NCBI GenBank assembly: GCA_036555515.1
Contig: DATBLC010000148.1
Location: 23,496 to 87,495, forward strand
Length of the DNA: 64,000 nucleotides
Reading direction: 5' to 3'
DNA from: DATACQ01 sp036555515
GTDB lineage: Bacteria > Desulfobacterota > Binatia > UBA9968
Under the pieces are notes generated by a model. That model made no database searches. It worked only from the letters and a program-made list of their open reading frames with translations, and was not told the origin of the DNA. Below, piece after piece: positions 49,601 to 56,800 of the stretch; the stretch's first letter is position 1, and each line of letters opens with the position of its first letter. A program made the position numbers and the translations under genes.

Positions 49601-52144
49601 TATGGCTAGAAGGGCCCGGGCCCGCGTGTTGTCTGCAATGTCGCGCCGGAATTCGCTATCTTGGTATGTGTCGGGTATGTGAACCACTGTCCCGTCGAGA
49701 ACTGCGCGTTCTATCGCGAATTCCCTCGCTGGCGGTCTCGGGAACCGCCGCTGCATGAACTCACGCACTTCGGCCGAAATGTTGTATTGAGCGACAAGCT
49801 CAACCAGATCTCCATTATATCGAACAACGCTGGCTCCTGAGCCCTCGCACAGTTGGGCGGCATTCCTGACGATAGTGTCGAATACCGGCTGAGCGTCTGT
49901 TGGCGAACTGCTGATAACGGCAAGAATCTCGCTTGTAGCCGTTTGTTGCTCTAGGGCTTCGGTGAGGTCACGATTGCGGGCTTGAAGTTCTTGGAAGAGT
50001 CGGACGTTCTCAATGGCGATCACTGCTTGGTCGGCGAAAGTTTTCAGCAGATCGATCTGTTTTTCAGTGAAAGGCCGACGTTCCATCCGGCGAATGATGA
50101 TGGCCCCGATGGCGACATCCTGTCGCATCAACGGTGTGACAAGCACGGTGCGATAACCGAAACGCTGCGCCAAGGCTACGCCAACGGGGAATTCATCCTT
50201 TGCCTCCGTTGCGAGATCATGAATGTGGATCGTTTGCCGATCGATCACAGCGCGACCGCTTACCGAGCCACGACTGAGTGTCGTCGAATCGGCGTCACTC
50301 ATATGGGGGATTTGCCCGTAATGGGCGACCACGGCAAGAACATCACCATCGACGCGACGGATAAGGGCGTCACTCGCCTCGCACAGCCGCGCGGCACTCT
50401 CCGCGACCGCGTCCAGCACAGGCTGAATATCCGTCGGCGAGCTGGCGATGACACCCAGGATCTCACTCGTCGCCGTCTGTTGCTCCAGGGATTCCTTGAG
50501 CTCTTGGAACAACCTAACGTTCTCCAGCGCAATCACCGCTTGATCCGCGAAGGTTTCAAGGAGTTTGATCTGGGCCGGCGTGAAAGGCCGTACCTCGGTT
50601 CGACGCGCAGCCAGAATCCCAACGAGTTCCCTCTGCTGACGAAGGGGAACGGCCAAGAAGGTGCGGGAGATGCCGGCGCTGCCCAACATTGGGAAATCAT
50701 TCTGCGCGCGGGTATCCGGAACGTGGAGCGTGCCATGATCGCGCATCCAGTGATGGTGTGGCTCATCAATACTGATCTCGACGCGGCCGATGGGTATGGA
50801 GCCAAAATGAGCCCGCAGAACCATAGTGTTCCCCTCGTGGAGTCGCAGCACCACGTCATCGATCCCGCAAACCCGGGCCGCGCTCTCGACGATGGCGTGG
50901 AGAACCGGCTGCACGTCTGTCGGCGAGCGGCTGATGATACTGAGCACCTCGGAGGTTGCGGTCTGATGCTCCAGAGCTTCCCGCAATTCAGCGTTGCGCT
51001 CGCCGAGTTCCCGGAAGAGTCGCACGTTCTCGATGGCGATTACGGCTTGGTCAGCGAAGGTCTGGAGTAGGTTGATTTGCTTTTCGGAGAAAGGACGAAC
51101 GTCTAGTCGGCGAATGAGAATAGCTCCGATCGGAATGCCCTCGCGTAGTAACGGCATACCAAGAATTGTTCGAGATCCATCCCTCGCTCCTTCCGGATAC
51201 TCAGTCTCGCGCTCTGGCTCCAAGTCATGAACATGGATCATTTCTCGATCCGTGACGGCCCGGCCGGAAACCGTTTGGCGGCTGAGGGGTATTACCTCAG
51301 GCACCGGAAGCGGACCATATGAGGCTGCAAGCCGAAGCGTATTCTCGTCGATCAGCCGAAGCTGTGCATCAGTGGAGTCAGACAGCCGGGCAGCATTCTC
51401 TGCAACCACATCCAGTACAGGCTGCAAATCAGTCGGCGAGCTGGCGATTACGCCCAAAATTTCACTCATCGCCGTTTTCTGCTCCAATGCCTCCGCAAGG
51501 TCGCGGTTGCGCGCTTCGATTTCTTTGAACAGCCGCACGTTCTCGATGGCGATCACCGCCTGGTCGGCGAAGGTTTCAAGCAATTTGATTTGCGTGTCCG
51601 TGAAAGGTCGGACTTCCAGACGACGAATCAGGATGGCGCCTACAGAAAGCTCTTCTCGCAGCAATGGAACTGCAAGGGTGGTTCGATGTCCGATATATCG
51701 CTGATAAGCCTTGATGACCGGAAACTCGCTATCGACGACGGCCGCAAGATCGGGAATATGAACCATTTGCCCATCGATCATGGCGCGGCCTGCCGGTGAC
51801 TTTCGATCATAGGGCGTAAGTTCGAGCGCCACAGGCAAGTCGCCGTACGCTGCCACGCGGTGAATTAAATTGTTCTCCAGGCGAAAAATCTGCGCATCTG
51901 TGGCATCACACAAATGAGCGGCGCACTCAGCGACTTTATTCAACACCGCTTGGAGATCGCCGGGTGCTTTGGCGATCATGCGTAGGATTTCGCTAGTTGC
52001 GGCCTGCTGTTCCGCGCCGTCACGAATTTCGCGCGCCTGCGCTTTGATTGTCTTATTTAGCTTGGCAACGGAGTCCGAAGGCGACGCGGCGTCCGTCTTC
52101 GTCTTCGATTTTTTCTTCGCGGGTTTCTTCGTGGTCGTTGCCAT
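46610..52144 (-). CDS. Giant soluble histidine kinase with nine tandem GAF domains
   Basis: An 1844-residue kinase. A Lys/Ala-rich start is followed by nine GAF domains of about 170-180 residues, each ending in T-F-A-D-Q-A-V-I-A-I-E-N-V-R-L-F or a variant and linked by a helical E-A-L-E-Q-Q-T-A-T-S-E-I-L segment. The ninth differs (T-F-A-T-Q-S-V-L-A-I-Q-N). The H-box (His1629 in M-S-H-E-L-R-T-P-L-N) and ATPase domain (N-L-L-S-N-A-V-K-F, D-N-G-I-G-I, G-T-G-L-G-L) end it. No transmembrane span or receiver is present, so it senses cytoplasmic ligands and likely signals to the adjacent receiver genes. Confidence 0.93.
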   Translation of the reverse strand: MATTTKKPAKKKSKTKTDAASPSDSVAKLNKTIKAQAREIRDGAEQQAATSEILRMIAKAPGDLQAVLNKVAECAAHLCDATDAQIFRLENNLIHRVAAYGDLPVALELTPYDRKSPAGRAMIDGQMVHIPDLAAVVDSEFPVIKAYQRYIGHRTTLAVPLLREELSVGAILIRRLEVRPFTDTQIKLLETFADQAVIAIENVRLFKEIEARNRDLAEALEQKTAMSEILGVIASSPTDLQPVLDVVAENAARLSDSTDAQLRLIDENTLRLAASYGPLPVPEVIPLSRQTVSGRAVTDREMIHVHDLEPERETEYPEGARDGSRTILGMPLLREGIPIGAILIRRLDVRPFSEKQINLLQTFADQAVIAIENVRLFRELGERNAELREALEHQTATSEVLSIISRSPTDVQPVLHAIVESAARVCGIDDVVLRLHEGNTMVLRAHFGSIPIGRVEISIDEPHHHWMRDHGTLHVPDTRAQNDFPMLGSAGISRTFLAVPLRQQRELVGILAARRTEVRPFTPAQIKLLETFADQAVIALENVRLFQELKESLEQQTATSEILGVIASSPTDIQPVLDAVAESAARLCEASDALIRRVDGDVLAVVAHYGQIPHMSDADSTTLSRGSVSGRAVIDRQTIHIHDLATEAKDEFPVGVALAQRFGYRTVLVTPLMRQDVAIGAIIIRRMERRPFTEKQIDLLKTFADQAVIAIENVRLFQELQARNRDLTEALEQQTATSEILAVISSSPTDAQPVFDTIVRNAAQLCEGSGASVVRYNGDLVELVAQYNISAEVREFMQRRFPRPPAREFAIERAVLDGTVVHIPDTYQDSEFRRDIADNTRARALLAIPLLREGRPIGAVGVNRPQPGPFTDKQIALLKTFADQAVIAIENVRLFQELKESLEQQTATSEILQVIADSPTDIQPVMDVIAENAAKVCGSNDAVMRLVEGNVLRTAAHFGPVPDVAAERPINRRSPGGRAVVDREVVHIPDQSAVIETEFPDVRDTAQRTGVGSALAVPLIRGSEAIGAIHIRREGVRPFTVKQIALLKTFSDQAVIAIENVRLFKELQARNRDLTEALEQQTATSEVLRVISSSPTDVQPVFDVIVQSATRLCDASFGTVHRFDGQLITVEAHKNMTPEQLEQTEQRFPAPATRGSSVGRAILECNVIHIKDVREDPDYVFVGAQKALGYRTVLAMPLLREGAPIGALAMWRREVKPFTDSQIALIKTFADQAVIAIENVRLFNELQSRNRELTEALEQQTATSEILRVIASSPTDIQPVLDVVAENAARLCEATDAVIFRMDQDLFKPVASYGTLPVLERQTVRPLSRGYFAGRAMLDRDVVHIHDTRSSNVLSEFPESAAFAHQAGVRTALATPLLREGVAIGAILIRRMEVRPFSEKQIALLKTFADQAVIAIENVRLFQELEARTRELARSVGELQALGEVGQAVSSTLDLETVLTRIAAHAVQLSGANGGTIYEFDESSQKFELRGSHQIEKELIEALRANPIEMGGGTVGRAAESRTPVEVPDLQNEMEYAGKRLRPLLRRLGYRSLLAVPLLREERIMGGLSIFRRTPGSFTPEVVNLLQTFATQSVLAIQNARLFREIEEKGKQLEAANRHKSEFLANMSHELRTPLNAIIGFSEVLGERMFGELNEKQAEYTDDILSSGRHLLSLINDILDLSKVEAGRMELELAKFDLPMAIDNALTLIRERAMRHGIKIHQSVDARVGEFQGDERKIKQILLNLLSNAVKFTPEGGRVDVDAALADGAVEISVSDNGIGIAPEDQERIFEEFRQVGRDYAQKREGTGLGLTLTKKFVEMHGGKIWVESQPGKGSKFTFTLPIG
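47880..51570. repeat. Tandem GAF-coding DNA repeats, period about 500-540 bp
   Basis: The plus strand shows a near-identical phrase of the type ACGTTCTCAATGGCGATCAC at about 47887, 48426, 48965, 49471, 50009, 50515, 51018 and 51539, corresponding to A-I-E-N-V-R-L-F in each GAF unit. Intervals are about 500-540 bases. The linker sequence is more conserved than the ligand-binding parts, pointing to internal duplication and possible recombination. Confidence 0.85.
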
Positions 52145-52254
52145 TTAAATAGGCCCAAATGACACAGCTAGCTTTACGCCAGATGCTTGCCAAGCGTCAA
52201 GGAAGGGTTGGCGGGATATTCGTGCAGCGTGTTCGTGATTGGTGTTCGTCGAGC

Positions 52255-52381
52255 CCGAGAAACAAGTGCGCAGAGCAGATACGTCTTCCCGCCCCGCCGG
52301 GGCCCGGTCAACACGGCGGCGGGGAAAACTCTTCACAGCCCCTAACAATTCCCCTTCAAGGTCTCGCCGGATAAAACGCAT
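52255..52381 (-). pseudogene. Frameshifted start of a DUF4143-type AAA ATPase
   Basis: From ATG 52381 the frame reads M-R-F-I-R-R-D-L-E-G-E-L-L and K-S-F-P, the usual opening of DUF4143-family ATPases. An extra C in the run CCCC then shifts the frame. In the other frame the DNA reads A-A-V-L-T-G-P-R-R-G-G-K-T-Y-L-L, an intact Walker A. The remainder of the gene is missing before the giant kinase start at 52144, so this is a remnant. Confidence 0.65.
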
Positions 52382-52535
52382 AAATGCGATTAAAAAGTGT
52401 GACTTTAGAATACTCAAAAGCGTTGGGGAGGAAATCGTCGGGATGACTTTTACGCCATGCCAGTCGCTGTCGTCAAGGCGAATATGATTCACGAATCAAA
52501 TGACGGCGAACAGCTGACGAGGCAGTCTCGTAGCA

Positions 52536-52564
52536 TTGACGCGGTCGCTTGCTGTTGCTATCTT
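52536..52564 (+). promoter_or_regulatory. Sigma-70 promoter of the toxin-antitoxin pair
   Basis: TTGACG at 52536-52541 and TATCTT at 52559-52564 are separated by exactly 17 bases and match the consensus at five and four of six positions. Transcription would start near 52571, leaving a leader of about 17 bases with the AGGAGG ribosome site before ATG 52588. Confidence 0.65.
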
Positions 52565-52587
52565 CGTTGCTACATCCAGGAGGGTCC

Positions 52588-52938
52588 ATGGCTAAATTTG
52601 CTACCGTGCGCGACCTTAAGAACCAGACGACTGCGCTAATCCGTGAAGCCGAGAAGGGAAAGGCTGTGGTTGTAACGCGCCGGGGCAAGCCCGTGGCCAC
52701 GCTCAAACGTTATGAGCGACGGGATGTCGAAGCCGATGAACGGTATCCGACCAGTCTCTACGATAGCCTCAAAGAAAGTATTCTCGCTAAGCATCCGCGG
52801 CTCAAATCGGAGAGCCCGAAGGTTGCCCGACGAAAATTCGAACGGATTAGCGAGAAAATTAGACGATCCCTTCCATTTAAGACGTGGCAGGAAATGGATC
52901 GATTTGTAAAAGGGGACCGCTTTGGTCTTCGTCGATAG
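52588..52938 (+). CDS. Phd/YefM-family antitoxin
   Basis: A 116-residue protein. Residues 1-50 contain A-T-V-R-D-L-K-N-Q-T-T-A-L-I-R-E-A-E-K-G and V-V-T-R-R-G-K-P-V-A-T-L, the DNA-binding Phd/YefM fold. The C-terminal half is a charged, probably disordered tail that would cover the toxin's active site. ATG 52588 has AGGAGG eight bases upstream; an earlier in-frame start would ignore that site. The toxin gene overlaps its last 17 bases. Confidence 0.9.
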   Translation: MAKFATVRDLKNQTTALIREAEKGKAVVVTRRGKPVATLKRYERRDVEADERYPTSLYDSLKESILAKHPRLKSESPKVARRKFERISEKIRRSLPFKTWQEMDRFVKGDRFGLRR

Positions 52939-53371
52939 CAATGTCTTCATCATCGATCGATTTTATCCACGGGACGCTCTCTACTCGCAGAACCGAAGCT
53001 TTGTTGAAAAACTTCCTTTCCTCGACACCGCCATTTCCATCCTGACTCTGCTGGAAGTCTGCGGGGGTGCTTCTCACAGGCTCTCTGTCGGCGAGTTGGA
53101 CGACTGGCTCTTTCGGTTTGACACAATTTATCCTGTTCACGTCATCAATGTGCACGGCATAAGTCGGAAAGATGCGGAGGCGTGGTGGCGCGATTTTGTA
53201 AGAGAAGTCACAGCCGCTATTGCGAAGAAAATGAGCTTCGGCGACGCCCTACTCTTGAGGGAGGCCGAAAATTACAACGCCGAGGCTATTGTCACTTGGA
53301 ACACGAAGGATTTCGCCCGTCGCACCCAGCTGCCCGTTCTCACTCCAACCGGGTTCTTACGACAACATTGA
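52922..53371 (+). CDS. PIN-domain toxin (VapC-like ribonuclease)
   Basis: A 149-residue PIN-domain protein starting at TTG 52922, with AAAGGGGA seven to fourteen bases upstream. Acidic active-site residues are seen in order: Asp5 (F-V-D-S-N-V), Glu45 (L-L-E-V), an Asp in S-F-G-D-A-L-L-L and the last Asp in T-W-N-T-K-D-F. It probably cleaves RNA when free of the antitoxin encoded just upstream with a 17-base overlap. Phd-type antitoxins often pair with PIN toxins. Confidence 0.9.
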   Translation: MVFVDSNVFIIDRFYPRDALYSQNRSFVEKLPFLDTAISILTLLEVCGGASHRLSVGELDDWLFRFDTIYPVHVINVHGISRKDAEAWWRDFVREVTAAIAKKMSFGDALLLREAENYNAEAIVTWNTKDFARRTQLPVLTPTGFLRQH

Positions 53372-53494
53372 GCACTGATTGCGCGATCGAATCTCCCGCC
53401 CAAGGCGCCAGAATACCCTTTACCCAATCCGCGGACAGCTGCGGGAGGAAAGGACTGACGCCTCGATCGTCATTTGGCATGCTATTTGACGACT

Positions 53495-53726
53495 ATGGCG
53501 TCAAATATTACCAACGGCAAGACTGGTCAGGTGGTCGACCGGATACTGGATCTGCCCGGGTTGTTGCGGAAAAAATCTCATTTTCTACTGGAGCCGCGCC
53601 AAACCGGCAAGACGTTGAAACGCTATCTGTGCGTAAGTTTGGAACCGCGCGCGCAAAATTGACGGTATCTCGGTTCTTCCTCTCACCGAATTCCTCGAAG
53701 TGTTGTGGAGCGGCGAATTTCGATAA
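53495..53726 (+). pseudogene. Internally deleted DUF4143-type ATPase
   Basis: From ATG 53495 one frame gives V-V-D-R-I-L-D-L-P-G-L-L and L-L-E-P-R-Q-T-G-K-T, a Walker A like that of the ATPase at 59029. About 60 bases later another frame gives S-V-L-P-L-T-E-F-L-E-V-L-W-S-G-E-F-R and a stop at 53724-53726, which matches the end of this protein family. The middle 300 or so codons are gone, so only the two ends of the gene survive. Confidence 0.65.
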
Positions 53727-53782
53727 CCGGGCCTCCCACCAGCTCGCGCAAACTCCCCACCACCCGCTCAGGTTTTTTTCCT

Positions 53783-53812
53783 ATCTTGCCTTGGCGTCTT
53801 TAGGCGAGCAAT
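53783..53812. repeat. Solitary CGCCAAG-family repeat arm
   Basis: CCTTGGCGTCTTTAGGCGAG resembles the right arm of the repeat family at 45.5-46.6 kb. It lies about 60 bases past the deleted ATPase and 50 bases before the stop codon of the eight-GAF kinase. No paired arm was found. Confidence 0.5.
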
Positions 53813-53853
53813 CTTTTGTCCGGTTTCCTCAATCCAAAATTCACAATCCAAAA

Positions 53854-56800
53854 TTACTGGATGGGCAGGGTGAAGGTAAAGGTGGAACCCTTCCCAACTT
53901 CGCTCTCCACCCAGATCTTTCCCCCGTGCAGCTCCACGAACTTCTTGGCCAGCGTCAACCCCAGTCCCGTTCCCTCTGTCTTGTGCGCGTAGTCGGAGCC
54001 CACCTGGCGAAACTCCTCGAAGATTTTTGGCTGGTCCTCCGGGGCAATGCCGATCCCGGTGTCGCTGACTGAGATTTCCACTGCGCCATCGGCTTGCCTG
54101 GCTTCAATCCCGATCCGCCCACCCTCCGGAGTGAACTTGACCGCGTTGGAAAGCAAATTGAGAAGTATCTGTTTGATCTTGCGCTCGTCGCCCATGAACT
54201 CGCCAAGCCGCTCGTCGACATCAACGTCGAGCGTGATGCCGTGCTTTGTGGCCCGCTCGCGCACAAAAGTGCGCGCGTTATCGATTGCCAACGGAAGATC
54301 GAACGTAGCCAGCTCCAGCTCCATGCGGCCCGCCTCCACCTTGGAGAGGTCCAGGATCTCGTTGATCAAGGAAAGTAGATGGCGGCCAGAGGTGAGAATG
54401 TCGTCGGTGTACTCGGCTTGTTTCTCGTTTAGCTCACCGAACAGTCTCTCGCCCAAAACCTCTGAGAAACCGATGATCGCATTAAGCGGCGTGCGCAGCT
54501 CATGGGACATGTTGGCAAGAAATTCAGACTTATGGCGGTTGGCGGCCTCGATCTGCCGGCTCTTATCCTCGATCTCGCGGAACAGCCGGGCGTTTTGAAT
54601 GGCCAGCACAGATTGCGTTGCAAAAGTTCGAAGCAGATTAACGATCTCTGGCGTAAAGCTACCGGTCTTACGCCGGTAAATCGTCAAAGCCCCCATGATT
54701 TTCTGATCGAGAAGGAGGGGCACAGCGAGAAGCGATTGATAGCCGAGCCGCGATAATATCGGACGCAGGCCTCTGGTAGCGAACTCCTGCTCTTCGCGAA
54801 GGTCGGCAATTTGCGTTGGCATTTTCGTTTCCGCCGCTCGGCCGGTGGCGCCTTGGCCCAGACGGAGCGGCGTGGACTGATAGGCGTTGACCAGCTCCTC
54901 TTCCATCCGGTAGCTCGCCCGAAGGTGAAATTCTTGAGTGGACTCATCATATTCATAGATGATGCCGCAATCGGTACCTGCGAGCTGGACCGCATGCCGC
55001 ACGATCGTGTTAAGAACCGTCTGGAGATCCAAAGTAGAGCTGACCGCTTGGCCGACTTCTCCCAGCGCTTTCAATTCCCCCACCGACTGAGCCAGCTCGC
55101 GCGTCCGCGCTTCGAGTTCTTGAAACAACCGAACGTTCTCGATTGCGATCACCGCCTGGGAGGCAAAGGTTTCGAGCAGTTTGATTTGGCTGTCCGTGAA
55201 AGGTCGGACCTCCGTCCGGCGAATCCAGATTGCGCCCAGGGAAACACCTTCTCTGATTAACGGTGTAGCCAGTACAGTGTGGGCCCCGCTAATGGCCTGT
55301 CTTGTCTTGGAATCTGGGTACTCCGTTTCCAACTCCGCCCCAAGATCGTGAACGTGAATTGTTTTTTGGTCAATGACTGCTCGTCCGACGGGATGGCCGC
55401 GCGTGATCGTAGGACTACTAGGCGGAACGGGTATTGCCCCATGTATCGCCACTCGTTGAAGGATGTTCCCCTCGCTGCGAAAGATCACTGCATCATCCGC
55501 TTCACACAATCGGGCTGCATTCTCCGCGACCGCGTCGAGCACCGGCTGAATATCAGTCGGCGAGCTGGCGATTACGCGCAAAATCTCGCTCGTGGCGGTC
55601 TGCTGCTCCAACGCTTCGGTTAGGTCGCGGTTACGTTCCTGTAATTCCTTGAATAGCCGGACGTTCTCGATGGCGATCACCGCCTGATCGGCGAAAGTTT
55701 TAAGTAACGAGATTTGTTTCTCCGTAAAAGGCTGAACTTCCATACGGCGAATTCCGATCGCACCAATGGCGACGCCTTCGCGAAGCAAAGGCGCACCGAG
55801 CATACTTCGATAACCTTCGCGTGGGCTTGCACTCGCAGAATAATCCGCCGCAACCTCCAGAAAATCATGGATATGAATCGCTTCTCGATCAACGATAACT
55901 CGACCGGCCACCGAGTCACGGTTCAAGGGCCGCTCGGTTCCAATCGGGCTTCCGGGCGCAGGCCCATAGCCCGCGACCTTGCGATACCGATCGCCATCGA
56001 CTTGCATGAAAATTGTAGCGTCAGTTGTTCCACAAACTCGGGCAGCGTTTTCCGCAACTGCGTCCAATACCGGTTGAATATCCGTCGGCGAGCTGGCAAT
56101 GACGCCCAAGATCTCGCTCGTAGCCGTTTGCTGCTCCAACGATTCCTTAAGCTCTTGGAACAACCGAACGTTCTCGATGGCAATCACCGCTTGATCGGCA
56201 AAGGTTTCCAGGAGCTTCACATGCTTGTCTGAGAACGGGCGCACTTCGGTACGGCGAATGTTGATCGTGCCGATGGGTACGCCTTCACGAAGCAGCGGTG
56301 TGAGGAGGATGGTGCGAGTGCCCGTAACTTTCTGACGCTCTTTCGACTCCGGGTACTCGGTTTCGATTTCTGCCAGCAGGTCATGAACATGGATCGTCTT
56401 CTTATCCACTATGGCGCGGCCGCCCGGCGAGTTCCGATTGATGCGATTGATGCGGTTCGGCGTAGGCATCGCTCCGAATTGCGCAACTTGTTTGATGGTT
56501 TCCCCGTCAACGCGGCTAATGACAGCGTCCGTTGCTTCGCATAGTCTCGCAGCATTTTCCGCCACCACGTCCAACACCGGCTGGATGTCGGTCGGCGAAC
56601 TCGCGATAACGCGGAGAATCTCGCTGGTCGCGGTCTGCTGCTCCAAGGCTTCCGTTAGATCCCGGTTGCGTACCTGCACTTCCTGGAACAACCGCACGTT
56701 CTCGATCGCGATCACGGCCTGATCGGCGAAAGTCTTGAGGAGTTCGATCTGTCTCTCGGGGAATACGCCGTCCTCCGTTCGGTTAATGACGATCACCCCA

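Noticed and set aside
53182..54072. Long plus-strand frame running through the deleted ATPase and the kinase end
   Set aside because: It combines antisense of the kinase with the pseudogene region; no coherent domain is seen.
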